A stretch of 39,345 bases of DNA from Porphyrobacter sp. AAP60. Lineage in GTDB: Bacteria > Pseudomonadota > Alphaproteobacteria > Sphingomonadales > Sphingomonadaceae. The notes under the pieces were generated by a model. That model was given only the letters and a program-made list of their open reading frames with translations, was not told where the DNA came from and did not search any database. The DNA is taken from NCBI RefSeq assembly GCF_001296025.1, contig NZ_LJHV01000015.1:1-39345 (forward strand). Direction: 5' to 3'. Made by a program: the position numbers and the translations under genes. Positions within the stretch are counted from its first letter, which is position 1. Each line of letters begins with the position of its first letter. Below are positions 1 to 9,282 of the stretch, piece by piece.

Positions 1-3000
1 GGCGGCGGCGGCGGTGGCGGCGGTGGCGGCGGCGGTGGCGGCGGAGGCGGCGGCGGTGGCGGCGGTGGCGGCGGGGCTTGCGGGCATTCGCCGGTATTGA
101 TGATGCAATCGTTGAACGCGGCGGCATCAAGATAGGTGGTCGGATTCTGTCCGGTACGGTTGAAGTTCACTTCGTTGAAGAAGTCCGCGCCCACAACGAA
201 AGTCCCGTCGTCGCGCTGACGGCGGCCATAGGCGAAGACATCGAGCGGTATGCCCTGGCTGAACTGGCTCTGGCCTGCGATCGAAAGACCGCCATTCCCA
301 ACCGTGATCCCGCCCTGTTCGAATTCGGTGCCGGTGTTGCGCACAAGCAGGCTCTGCCCAACCCCGAATGTGACCCCCCGCGCGCGCAGATAGCCCAGCG
401 GATCATCACTGCCCTGCGCCGCGAGTGCCAGCAGTTCGTCGCGGCCGGTAAAGTTCACGTTGTCCTGCAATTGCGAGATCATATCGGCATCGGCGACCCA
501 GATGTCGTCCCCGATGAGCGACAGAATCCCGCCTTGTCCACCGTTGGAATTGGTAATGCGGATCCCGCCCGGCGTCACCACCTCGATACGCTCGCCCGCG
601 CTGATCCGGAATTCGTCCCCGTCCGCGGCGTTGATGAAAGAGACGGTTCCCTCGACCCTGACGATACCCGGCCCCTCGACCACCGGGAAAACCCGGAACC
701 GCGAAAAACCACCGGAAAGCGAGCCGGAAATGGTGAAGTCGCGAATGATGATCTCAGGCTGGTCTGGATCATTGGTGATGACCGATCTGCCGACGAAGGT
801 GAAATCTTCGGCAGCGATGCGGGCAATCTCGTCTGCGGTAAGGGTGAAGCCAAGCCCTTGGTCGGTCCCTCCGAGAATTGCGGTATGATCGCGCTCGAGC
901 GAGTAGATGGCGACCGCCTCCGCCCCGATCCGGGCGCCGGGATCAATATCGAGATCGCGCGCGAAGAGATCGATCCTGTTGCCGCCCAGACCGATTGCGC
1001 CGCCATCGTCGCCCAGAATGTCGATCCGCCCTTGGGAGATGATCTCGATTGCAGTTGTCGTCGCCGAATTCACCGCGCTGCCGATGATCCCGCCTTCGCC
1101 GGTTTCAACCTCGATATCGCTGAACGCGAACGCGACCAGCATTCCGGTGACATTGATGCTGCCACCATCGGCACGCAGCAACGAGGCAATCGTATCGCTG
1201 GTGATCGTATCACCCAGCGTGCGCGCTGACAGATCGACAGTGTTGAGGCTGCCTCCGCCGATGTCGACCACGAAGCGCCCGACCGCATTGGCCATCGCGC
1301 CTGTTGCGCCGCCCTGGGCATTGGCATTCAGGGTTATGGTGTCGGCAGTGATCAATGCCTGACGGTCAGCCCCGATGGTCAGGCGCGCATCACCCGCACC
1401 GGCCGTGCCGCCGTTGGAAGTCAGCGCGTCCGCCGTGATGTCGATTGTGCCAACCGAAAGAGTTGAGAAGGTGGGGAAGCTGCCGAACAGGTCGCCGTCG
1501 ACAGCAATCGCCGCCACGCCGCTCAGCGCGTCGCCGCCCTGCTGGCCTGTCGTATTGGCATTGGCGAAGCTGAGCGATTCCAGCTGCAATTGATCGAGCG
1601 AAAGGCTGGAACGGTTGAGTTCAAGCCTTGCGCCAAGACTGGTCGCATTGCCGATCTGGTCGCCTGCTCCGCCAAACGCCTGCGCGCTGATCAACAGCGC
1701 GCCGGGTGAATTGGCGTCTGCCGCAATCGTCACGTCGGAATCGGTGAAGCGCAGTTGCACCTGCTCGCCGTCATTACCGGCTACGCCGCCCGTGATGCCG
1801 CTGCCCGCCGCGCTGGCACCGCCGCGCGCAAAACTGGAGAATGCGTTGAACCCAAGCAATTCCACATCGGAGTTCGCAAATTCGGCGCTAATGCGCGCGG
1901 CCTGGGCATTTCCGCCTTGACCTGCCGGGCCGGTACCATCCCCGCCGGCGGTAAAAGCTTCGGCAATGAATTTGCCTTCATTCACCGTGGAGTTAACCAC
2001 ACTGATCACGATCAGGGCATCGTTCGCGTTGCCGCCCTGCGTGATACCATCGCCGCCGCGAAGATCGGTTCTGCCGACATAGCTGCTTTCACCTTCGCTG
2101 TTGGCGACAAAATTGATCGTGGAACCGCTTGCCCGGAAGTCGACTTCAACCCCTTCCCCGCTGGAAGCGAATACACTGCCGCCGATCCTGCCGTTGCCGC
2201 CGGTGGATGTGTCAGCCCAAAGCATTTCGCCGACGATGTTGAAGGTGCTGTCGTTGATATCGATCGTGCTGAACCCGGTGAAGGCAGACCCGCCCTCGCC
2301 AGTCCCCGATGCGTTACCGCCGAAGCTGCCTGCCAGCCCTTCAGCAATTTCCGCCGTCAATGTTCCGCCATTCAGCACACGGATCGACCGGTTCCCGCCG
2401 AAGGCCTCACCGCCGCCGATATTGAGCGACGTGTCGAGGCTGGAGCCGCCCTCGCCAAAGACCGAAAAATTGGTACGCCCCATGACAATGGTGCCGCCGT
2501 CGACCTCGATCAAGCCACCGCCAGCCGAACCATTGCCACCCCTGCCGCCATCGACGCTCGAGCCGCCGCCAAGCCCGTGGGCGATGAGCCGGATCGCGCC
2601 GACGCTGTCGGGATCAGCGACCGGATCAAGTGGCAAAGAAACGCTTCCGCCCTCACGCGCAGCAAGGGCGATCTGGCCGCCGGCCCCGCGACCGCCGACC
2701 CCGTCTCCGCCTGTGGTTGTTCCACCAAAGCCGATGGCCGCAACCATACCGCCAAGGTTCATGTCATCGAAGAAATCGGTGGATGTGTTCTGCTCGACGA
2801 TCAGCCGGCTGCCGGTTCCGGTAGCGCTAAGTTCGGCAACACCGCCGAAGCCATCACCGCCGCGATATGCCGAACTTTCCGATGCCCCGCCGCGCCCACT
2901 GGACGTCACTTGCAACGATCCGAACTGTGCTAGCCCGCCGCCTTGCGCCTGCGCCAGTGCGGTGCCACCCTCGCCGGCCCCGCCCACGCCATTGGCAGCG

Positions 3001-6000
3001 TTGTCGGATGGGCCGCCGAACCCGTTGGCGATCACGCTGGCGTTTCCGGTGATGGTGCCACTGCCAGTCGTATCGCCAAGCACGCCGATGCTGGCTGTGC
3101 CGCCGATGCCTTCGCCGCCGTCAGCGATCGAAGCGCTGCCGCCATAACCGCTTGCTTCCACGCGGACGTTATCGTTGACCGTTACATCAAGGCCCTGAAA
3201 ATCGAAGGTTGCCTCTCCGCCGCGCCCCTCAGCGCCCGGCGCAGTACCGCTTCCGCCACCAAAACCGTCGGCGACCAGTTCGATCGAGTCGAGCAGCAGG
3301 CTGCCTCCCAGGCTGCCAAACGCTCCCGCCAAACCGCCGAGACCAATTCCGCCGATGGTGCCTTCGCCTGCAAACGCCCGGGCCGATAACTCGGCAAAAT
3401 CGGCTGTGACTTCGCCTGCCCGAACCGTAAGCACGGACCCGCCACCGGTCGCATCGCCGCCATTGCCGCTATTGACGGGATCGAGCGTCTGGCCCGCTTG
3501 CCCGCCAAAAGCATCGGACTGCGCCTGCACATTGCCGAATTGCGCCCGCCCCAGACCGACCGAACCGTCGAGTCCGAACAGCGACAGACCAAGCTGCGCC
3601 AACCCGCCAAAGGCATTGCCGCCATCACCGCTGGTTCCGCCGCCGGAATTGTCACCGCCCAGTCCGCCAACACCAGTTGCCACCGCCACGGCAAATTCGC
3701 CGTTGACGATGATTGTGCCATTATCGCCGCCCGCAAGGATGAAGGCGCCGCTGCCGAAGTCGGGATCGGCCTGATTGGGGACGGAAAGCTCGCCGCCGTA
3801 ACCATCCCCGCCGCGACCGCCAGGTGTCATGCTGTCGCCAGCGCCGCCATTGCCGCCCACCCCTTGGGAAAGGGCAACCGCATCGGTGCCGATGGTGAGC
3901 AGCGCCGTCTGCGTCAATGTGCCTTCGGCCTGGAAGAACGAGTTACCGCCCCGGCCCAGCCCGCCATTGCCGCCCGTGCCGAAGGATGCGTTGCCGCCCA
4001 CGGCCTCACTGCCGGCAAATGCCCGCCCACCAATGGTGATGCTGCCCGTCTCCGCATTGGCTCCGGCGATACCGCCAAATGCGTCGCCGCCGGTCTGCCC
4101 GCCCCCGCCAAGCGCCTGCGTATCGGCATCGAACCGCCCGGTAATTGCAATCATACCGCCGCCGAGTGTGCTGGCCGACGCCCGTCCGCCCAGCGCATTC
4201 CCGCCGACGCCGCCGGCATTGACGCCGGCGGCAGCCACGGCATCAAGCCGCAATTGGCCAGCCACGGTTACGCCGCCCGGCCCGGTGACCAGCACGACAG
4301 CTTCTCCCGCATCGGCGAGTGATCCGATGCCCGCCACATTGGCCGATCCGCTGCGTGCACTGGCATCGACCTGCGCGAGGCCGCCGACGTTAATTGTGCC
4401 TCCGCCATCGAACACCGAGATCAGCGCCTGCCCGCCAAAGGCATCCGATGTGGTCGAAGGGTTGAAGAGTGAACCATTCGCCGCATTCGCATCGGCAAGG
4501 ACAGTCAGGTTCTGCCCGATGCCCAACGTGCCGCCCAGCGTGGCAAAAGCCTGTGCAACGCCGCCGCGTGCTTCGGCCCCGGTCTGGATATTGAAAACCG
4601 TGGTGCCGACCCCGCGCGCACTGACAGTTGCTGCGCCATCGATTGTGATTGCACCCCCGCGCGCACCGATCATGGCCGATCCACCGAGGGCAGTGCCCGC
4701 AATACGGCTGAGGTCTTCCGCTCCGGCAAAGGCATCGGCTGTCACCAGTGCATTGCCGCCCACGCCGATCGTTGCCCCTTGCGAGGCATCCACCACCGCC
4801 GCGCCGCCTTCCGCGTTGATCGCATCAAGCGTTTGCAGGCTGGAACTGACCACGCCGTAATCGCGCGCATCCACCAGCAGATCGCCGCTGACCGTAAGGC
4901 TTTGACCATTATTGGCGATCGCTCCTGCACTTTCGCGCCCGACCAGCAGCAGATCGCCGCTTACTGTGCTGGCGGCGTTGGTTGCGGTCGCCTCTACCTG
5001 GTGCGATCCCAGTGCCAGCAGGCTGCTGGTGGCGGAGAAATCTTCGAGGAAAATATCCGCGCGCACACCGCTCTGCGCCGAATTGGCGTCGAAGGTCGCA
5101 TTGATCCCGTCGCTGATTGAGCTGCCATCGACAAACCGGCCGAAGACATTGTGATTGGCCGACAGGATAATCTCGCCATTGACGATCCCGGCGCTCTGTG
5201 CCGGATCGAAACCGAGGTTGCCGCGAAACAGCATGCTGATCGGATCGTTCTGCGCAACCGCGACGCCGTAGATCATGTGGTTGTCGCCCGCGCCCGTGCT
5301 GGAGACACCGCCGACATTGCCGTCCAGCGTTACCACTTCGCCCGGCGCGGCGGTGCCGACAGGCACGGTAATGTTGAACAATCCGTTGGAGAAGCTGAGG
5401 CCGACAACCTCGCCCGCGACATAGGCATGGCTGCCATTGATCCGCGCCGTACCGCGCATTTCGATATCGGCGGCGACCACCGCGAAGAAGGAGTTTTCGG
5501 CCGATGCGGTGATCTGCGCGCCAGGGTTGATGGTGATCCGCGCGGTCGATCCTTGCTGCCCTTGCAGGTCCAGGAACCCGCCCGCGGCGAAGCTATCGAA
5601 ACTGGCCGGCGAGGTATCCAGCGTGGTCAGCAGCAGGCTGCCGACATCGAAGGTGGCATTGCTGCCGATCAGGATGCCCGTGGGCGAATAGAACGCGACC
5701 AACCCGCCGGTTGCCGGAGCGCCGCTGGGCGGGAGCAACTGAGAAATCACCGCGCCATCGATGACCACGATATTGCCGTTGGCTGATGGCAAAATGCGGT
5801 TCAGAACGGCGAAATCGAGGAGTGTGCTGTCGCCCTGAAAGATTGCTGTCGCGCCGGTGCGCAGGAAATCGAGTGCGTCGCCGTTAACGTCCTGCTGCGG
5901 CGTCCAGTCGATCACCGCGGTGGGGGATGACACGTTGACCTGCGTGGTGGTGGCGTTGACCGTGTTGATATCTGCCGCGCCGGAAACCACGTTTCCAGTC

Positions 6001-6113
6001 GCCTGAATGCCCTGCGCCTCGGCGCGCTGCGGCGCGAACAACAACGCCAACGCAAGGGCCGCGCTGCCGCAGCCGACGAGCAGGTGAGTGCGGTTCCGGA
6101 CGGGATGGGTCAT
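1..6113 (-). CDS. TpsA: filamentous-haemagglutinin-like two-partner secretion exoprotein (partial, C-terminus off the left edge)
   Basis: The minus-strand frame is open from ATG 6113 to the window edge, at least 2,037 codons. The N-terminus is a signal peptide with a hydrophobic core and an AEA/QG-type cleavage site near residue 34. A TPS secretion domain follows (about residues 35-160), recognisable by NRILPSANGN and GLVAFYSPTGILIGSNATF, as in FhaB-type proteins. The body is beta-helix-like, with many Gly/Ala-rich repeats of the GGxGGNAxGG kind (clear around 1500-4300), and the last residues before the edge are a run of 24 prolines. The start lies 1 nt after the tpsB stop (TGA-G-ATG), so translation is probably coupled. 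The expected role is export by the neighbouring TpsB and action at or outside the cell surface in adhesion, biofilm or contact; the real ligand or toxin activity would sit in the missing C-terminus. The long plus-strand open frames opposite it are composition shadows. Confidence 0.93.
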   Translation of the reverse strand, partial: MTHPVRNRTHLLVGCGSAALALALLFAPQRAEAQGIQATGNVVSGAADINTVNATTTQVNVSSPTAVIDWTPQQDVNGDALDFLRTGATAIFQGDSTLLDFAVLNRILPSANGNIVVIDGAVISQLLPPSGAPATGGLVAFYSPTGILIGSNATFDVGSLLLTTLDTSPASFDSFAAGGFLDLQGQQGSTARITINPGAQITASAENSFFAVVAADIEMRGTARINGSHAYVAGEVVGLSFSNGLFNITVPVGTAAPGEVVTLDGNVGGVSSTGAGDNHMIYGVAVAQNDPISMLFRGNLGFDPAQSAGIVNGEIILSANHNVFGRFVDGSSISDGINATFDANSAQSGVRADIFLEDFSATSSLLALGSHQVEATATNAASTVSGDLLLVGRESAGAIANNGQSLTVSGDLLVDARDYGVVSSSLQTLDAINAEGGAAVVDASQGATIGVGGNALVTADAFAGAEDLSRIAGTALGGSAMIGARGGAITIDGAATVSARGVGTTVFNIQTGAEARGGVAQAFATLGGTLGIGQNLTVLADANAANGSLFNPSTTSDAFGGQALISVFDGGGTINVGGLAQVDASARSGSANVAGIGSLADAGEAVVLVTGPGGVTVAGQLRLDAVAAAGVNAGGVGGNALGGRASASTLGGGMIAITGRFDADTQALGGGGQTGGDAFGGIAGANAETGSITIGGRAFAGSEAVGGNASFGTGGNGGLGRGGNSFFQAEGTLTQTALLTIGTDAVALSQGVGGNGGAGDSMTPGGRGGDGYGGELSVPNQADPDFGSGAFILAGGDNGTIIVNGEFAVAVATGVGGLGGDNSGGGTSGDGGNAFGGLAQLGLSLFGLDGSVGLGRAQFGNVQAQSDAFGGQAGQTLDPVNSGNGGDATGGGSVLTVRAGEVTADFAELSARAFAGEGTIGGIGLGGLAGAFGSLGGSLLLDSIELVADGFGGGSGTAPGAEGRGGEATFDFQGLDVTVNDNVRVEASGYGGSASIADGGEGIGGTASIGVLGDTTGSGTITGNASVIANGFGGPSDNAANGVGGAGEGGTALAQAQGGGLAQFGSLQVTSSGRGGASESSAYRGGDGFGGVAELSATGTGSRLIVEQNTSTDFFDDMNLGGMVAAIGFGGTTTGGDGVGGRGAGGQIALAAREGGSVSLPLDPVADPDSVGAIRLIAHGLGGGSSVDGGRGGNGSAGGGLIEVDGGTIVMGRTNFSVFGEGGSSLDTSLNIGGGEAFGGNRSIRVLNGGTLTAEIAEGLAGSFGGNASGTGEGGSAFTGFSTIDINDSTFNIVGEMLWADTSTGGNGRIGGSVFASSGEGVEVDFRASGSTINFVANSEGESSYVGRTDLRGGDGITQGGNANDALIVISVVNSTVNEGKFIAEAFTAGGDGTGPAGQGGNAQAARISAEFANSDVELLGFNAFSSFARGGASAAGSGITGGVAGNDGEQVQLRFTDSDVTIAADANSPGALLISAQAFGGAGDQIGNATSLGARLELNRSSLSLDQLQLESLSFANANTTGQQGGDALSGVAAIAVDGDLFGSFPTFSTLSVGTIDITADALTSNGGTAGAGDARLTIGADRQALITADTITLNANAQGGATGAMANAVGRFVVDIGGGSLNTVDLSARTLGDTITSDTIASLLRADGGSINVTGMLVAFAFSDIEVETGEGGIIGSAVNSATTTAIEIISQGRIDILGDDGGAIGLGGNRIDLFARDLDIDPGARIGAEAVAIYSLERDHTAILGGTDQGLGFTLTADEIARIAAEDFTFVGRSVITNDPDQPEIIIRDFTISGSLSGGFSRFRVFPVVEGPGIVRVEGTVSFINAADGDEFRISAGERIEVVTPGGIRITNSNGGQGGILSLIGDDIWVADADMISQLQDNVNFTGRDELLALAAQGSDDPLGYLRARGVTFGVGQSLLVRNTGTEFEQGGITVGNGGLSIAGQSQFSQGIPLDVFAYGRRQRDDGTFVVGADFFNEVNFNRTGQNPTTYLDAAAFNDCIINTGECPQAPPPPPPPPPPPPPPPPPPPPPPPP
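3..74 (-). repeat. Poly-proline tract (24 codons) in TpsA, GGC/GGT microsatellite
   Basis: On the minus strand these bases read as 24 consecutive proline codons, mostly CCG with interspersed CCA and one CCT. They follow the sequence NTGECPQA. The tract runs into the window edge, so its full length is unknown. Poly-proline would form a stiff linker between the beta-helix and whatever C-terminal domain follows. The repeat is made of near-identical triplets and could change length by slippage; it would stay in frame. Confidence 0.9.
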
Positions 6114-6114
6114 C

Positions 6115-7977
6115 TCAATATCTCCACGGGAACAGGCGGGCAGTCAGCGTAAACAGGAAGCGCACATCGCCTTTGGTGAGCGCAAGATCGGGCCGTTCGA
6201 GCGGCACAGCGACGGCAAAATCCCCCTGCAACCCTGCCCCCCACGTCATCCGCAAGCCGCCGCCTGCCGACCACAGCCGGTCTGGATTGGCAGGCCTGCG
6301 GCTGGGATCCCTGTTCCAGACCACAGCCAGATCGGTGAACAGATATGGCTGCCATGCCATCGCAGTCAGACTTTCCGGCGTCAGCGTGCCGTATCGCAGC
6401 TCGAATGCAGTCAGAAATCCGCTGTCGCCCAGCACCGCGCCCGGATCATACCCGCGCCCGATCGAAAAACTGCCCGCTGCCAGCTCCTCGAACGCGGGCA
6501 GCGCATCGCCGGTGATTTGCCCGCGCGATTGCAGCGCAAAGGTGAGCAACGGATCGGGCCGATATTCGACATCGGCATTCATGCGCAGCAACAGCGGGGT
6601 CGGATCAGCCTCGATCCGGCTGGGAGCCGCAGCGCCGCCGAACAGGCAGGCGAGCAGATTGGGGCGGCAATCCGGGCTGGCCCCGAACACGTCCAGCCCC
6701 TGCCGGGCCTCAAGCCCGTAACGCATACGGAACTTCGGCTCGAACGGTGAATAGCCCCCGGCGCGCAGCACGGATTGCTGATCGATCCGCTCCCCCGCAA
6801 ACCGGACATAAGCCATTCGCACCCGATCTTCGGTCAGGCGGATATTGTTGAGATCGACGTCCTGATCGACGTAATCGAACCCTGCATCGACATAGATGCT
6901 ATGTGCGCGGGTGCGCTTCAGCGGATAGCTGGCATAGAGGCTGGCGAAAATCGTCTCCGCCTCGACATTGAAGCCGGTCAGCCCGGTCGCGGGGTTGGCG
7001 GTGCTGTATGTGAACTGCCCGCCCAGCCGCAGGCCTTCACTGCCGACGCGGAAATCATGGCCGATCTGCACGGTCTGCTGTTCGATGAAATCCAGCGTGC
7101 TGAAGACGGCTACCGAAGTACGGTCGCCAAGGCCGGTAAGATCATATATTTCGCCGCGCAGCACCCCGCCTAACCGGCCGATCGCATCCGATCCGAGGTT
7201 CTGGACATTGAAATCGATCATCCCGCGCTGGCGCAGCACGGCGATTTCGCCCACCAGATCGCCCGGTGCACCGCCCGCCGCCGGACGCAGCGACAAACGC
7301 ACATCCAGCCCCGGCAGATCATCGGCCAGCAGCAGATAGCGTTCGGCAGTGTTGGTGTTGAACACATCGAGCGCGGTCAACTTTTCCAGATAGCCTTCGA
7401 CGATCTTTTCCGAAGGCCCGGCATCGCCGCGCACCCGAACCGCTGTCAGCCGACCGAACACGACGTTGAAATCGGGGATGCCATCAGTCAGGCTCTGTTC
7501 GGGAATTTCGACCGTGGCGAGATAGCCCTGCCGGCGCAGCGCCGCGTTCGCCTCTGCGCGGATATCGCACAGCACCGACACGGGGAGTTCGCGCCCGACA
7601 TATTGCGCATAGGCCGCATCAAGCGACAGGCCCGGGACGCGCTCGAGCCCGTTAAACTGCGCGCCTTGCACCGTGAAGCGGATATCGGCGAAATCGGGGC
7701 GATCCAGCGCGCATGGCGGGCGTTCGAAATCGCCGTCGATTGTCAGCGTGACAGCGCGATCATCGCGGCGCAGTTCTGGCGGGATCAGATCGCTGCGATT
7801 GGGCGGCGTGATAGGTGATTGCTGGGCCTGCGCGGCCCCGCCCGCACCAAGCAATGCAATCGTCAGTGCAAGACTGCCAGCGAGTGCGCGCATCCTGGCG
7901 CGAGGCGCGAATGTGCGCCTTGCCGCGAAAGCGGGTCGAATTTGGGCCGATAGCGGGCCGGAAAGCGCATGCGACAA
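6115..7977 (-). CDS. TpsB: ShlB/FhaC-family outer-membrane transporter of a two-partner secretion system
   Basis: This 620-residue protein should export the adjacent TpsA across the outer membrane. It has a signal peptide (hydrophobic core about residues 31-48, AQA/QQ cleavage near 51), two POTRA-like domains (about 95-172 and 175-250) and a beta-barrel from about 252 to the C-terminus, which ends in an aromatic residue (PWRY). The conserved TpsB barrel motif appears as GRGY at 507-510, matching the VRGY motif of FhaC that plugs the pore. The first codon chosen is TTG at 7977, preceded by GGGGGA at a suitable distance; this gives a long n-region. An internal ATG at 7893 would give a standard signal peptide but has only AGG directly next to it, so the start is uncertain. 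It is the first gene of a tpsBA pair. Confidence 0.92.
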   Translation of the reverse strand: MSHALSGPLSAQIRPAFAARRTFAPRARMRALAGSLALTIALLGAGGAAQAQQSPITPPNRSDLIPPELRRDDRAVTLTIDGDFERPPCALDRPDFADIRFTVQGAQFNGLERVPGLSLDAAYAQYVGRELPVSVLCDIRAEANAALRRQGYLATVEIPEQSLTDGIPDFNVVFGRLTAVRVRGDAGPSEKIVEGYLEKLTALDVFNTNTAERYLLLADDLPGLDVRLSLRPAAGGAPGDLVGEIAVLRQRGMIDFNVQNLGSDAIGRLGGVLRGEIYDLTGLGDRTSVAVFSTLDFIEQQTVQIGHDFRVGSEGLRLGGQFTYSTANPATGLTGFNVEAETIFASLYASYPLKRTRAHSIYVDAGFDYVDQDVDLNNIRLTEDRVRMAYVRFAGERIDQQSVLRAGGYSPFEPKFRMRYGLEARQGLDVFGASPDCRPNLLACLFGGAAAPSRIEADPTPLLLRMNADVEYRPDPLLTFALQSRGQITGDALPAFEELAAGSFSIGRGYDPGAVLGDSGFLTAFELRYGTLTPESLTAMAWQPYLFTDLAVVWNRDPSRRPANPDRLWSAGGGLRMTWGAGLQGDFAVAVPLERPDLALTKGDVRFLFTLTARLFPWRY

Positions 7978-8189
7978 GGTTCATCCCCCAAAGACACCGC
8001 CCCGGCCTGCCCCTTACGGACATTGCAGGACAAACTGCCTGTTCCCCTTGGCCCCTTCGGAAAGCGTCTGAGCGCGATGACCGAAGCGGAACCCACGACC
8101 CCTCGTAGGACGCAAGCCTAGTGCGGCGCGCATCAAACACAAGCACGCAGGCCGTTTTTCACCCCTTGCCAGCGTACTTTGTCGCATTT

Positions 8190-8215
8190 GCACAAATATT
8201 AGCCGGTTAGCCGGC
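8190..8215 (-). terminator. Possible weak terminator downstream of the lipoprotein gene
   Basis: Reading the minus strand, an inverted repeat GCCGG-CTAA-CCGGC is followed by TAATATTTG. The stem is only 5 bp and the T-tract is imperfect, so this is a weak candidate. It sits in the 277-nt gap (7978-8254) between the lipoprotein gene and tpsB, which must also hold the tpsB promoter. No convincing promoter could be picked out there. A second inverted repeat, ATTTG-TG-CAAAT (8186-8197), overlaps this element and could be an operator. Confidence 0.25.
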
Positions 8216-8254
8216 AAGGCTGACCGAATGAGCTTCCAAACGGGCTGGCGCGCA

Positions 8255-9112
8255 TCAGCCAGCCGCGGCGAGCATCACCTTGGAAGATGCCGCCGACAGC
8301 GCGCCCTGTTCGATCCCCAACCTGGCCGGACGCGTGGCCGCCGGATAGGCCTGCTTCAGCACGCCAAGTGCCTCGGTCACGCGGGCGTGGGCGGCGGGGT
8401 TATCGGCCTTGATCGCCGCGCCGGAGTCCGCAAAGGCGCTTTCGGCAACCTTGGCAAAGCCATAGCCATCAAGATAGGGCTCGTACCGGTCATCCTTGGC
8501 GATGGTGCGATACATGGCGCTGGCCCGTTCGATCTGGTCGGCAATCACGCCCAGCGCGACCTTGGCATCGGATGTGCCGCTATCAGGTGCCTTGCCAGCC
8601 GCACCGCGCAGCGCAGCGATGATCCTGTCATAGGCCTTGCCGACTTCGGCGGTGCTTCTGCCTTCGGATGCGGCGACCGAGGCTTCGGTCAGCAGCGGCT
8701 TGAAATCGGCGACGCCCAGCTTGGCGAACACCGGGTCCATCTCAACCAGCACTTCAGCCGCAGGGTGAGCGAACATTTCTGCGGCAGCTTCCTTCTTGCC
8801 CGCAGCATAAGCATCGCGCGCAGCGACCACGTGGGCTTCGGTCACGGCCAGTGCGATCCCGTAGGCGACCGGATCGGTGGCTGCATCGCCAACCGCAACA
8901 CCGCCTTCGCCCTCGCCGCCGGCAGCCTCGCCGCCCTCTCCTTCACCGCCTGCGCCGCCTTCACCTTCGCCTGCCGCAGCGCCGCTTTCACCGGGCGCGG
9001 CCGCTTCGGTCCTGGCGCCTTCACCCGCTTCGCCGCCACACGCCGACAGCATGCCGCCAGCAAGCGCTGTGCCGAGTCCGAGTTGGGTCCAGAGCTTGAT
9101 CTTGCTGTTCAT
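8255..9112 (-). CDS. Gly/Glu-rich lipoprotein of unknown function, probably iron-regulated
   Basis: This is a 285-residue protein with a clear lipoprotein signal: MNSKIKLW, a short hydrophobic stretch and the lipobox LSAC, giving a lipidated Cys near residue 24. Residues of about 25-80 are low complexity, with repeated GEGEGG units, and look like a flexible acidic tether. The rest is helical, Ala-rich and soluble, starting about DPVAYGIALAVTEAH. The ATG at 9112 is preferred over an upstream in-frame start because it places the lipobox correctly and has AAGGA 11 nt upstream. I do not recognise the family. The overall look (periplasmic, helical, His/Glu-bearing) would fit a metal-linked periplasmic protein such as those near imelysin genes, but that is only a guess. 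A Fur-like box lies 66-80 nt upstream. Confidence 0.85.
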   Translation of the reverse strand: MNSKIKLWTQLGLGTALAGGMLSACGGEAGEGARTEAAAPGESGAAAGEGEGGAGGEGEGGEAAGGEGEGGVAVGDAATDPVAYGIALAVTEAHVVAARDAYAAGKKEAAAEMFAHPAAEVLVEMDPVFAKLGVADFKPLLTEASVAASEGRSTAEVGKAYDRIIAALRGAAGKAPDSGTSDAKVALGVIADQIERASAMYRTIAKDDRYEPYLDGYGFAKVAESAFADSGAAIKADNPAAHARVTEALGVLKQAYPAATRPARLGIEQGALSAASSKVMLAAAG

Positions 9113-9177
9113 GGCAGGGGTATTCCTTGGCGAGAGTGAGAGAGCGAACATCTGTTGCTCCGGCCTCATGGCCCAGA

Positions 9178-9192
9178 TGATAATCACTCGCA
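9178..9192 (-). promoter_or_regulatory. Candidate Fur-type box
   Basis: On the minus strand the site reads TGCGAGTGATTATCA. It matches 11 of 14 defined positions of the 7-1-7 Fur model TGATAATnATTATCA, with the right half perfect. The flanking form TTGCGAGTGATTATCAT resembles iron-regulated promoters of proteobacteria. It lies between the divergent lipoprotein and DUF1826 genes and could act on either. The regulator identity is inferred. Confidence 0.55.
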
Positions 9193-9282
9193 AGTACCTT
9201 CATTATGCCGAGGCTTGCCAGACCGCGATGACCCCGATATTTGGTATGTTACAACGTTACTTTTTTCGGAGCCGCCCTACCC

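Noticed and set aside
78..4860. Long plus-strand open frames (up to about 390 codons) opposite tpsA
   Set aside because: They are Pro/Ala/Arg-rich, have no domain motifs, and overlap a continuous minus-strand frame with a clear TPS domain; they arise from GC-rich repeats.
9245..9260. Zur box before DUF1826
   Set aside because: Only about 9 of 14 consensus positions match and the element looks more like a direct repeat of GTTAC, so it was not listed as a site.
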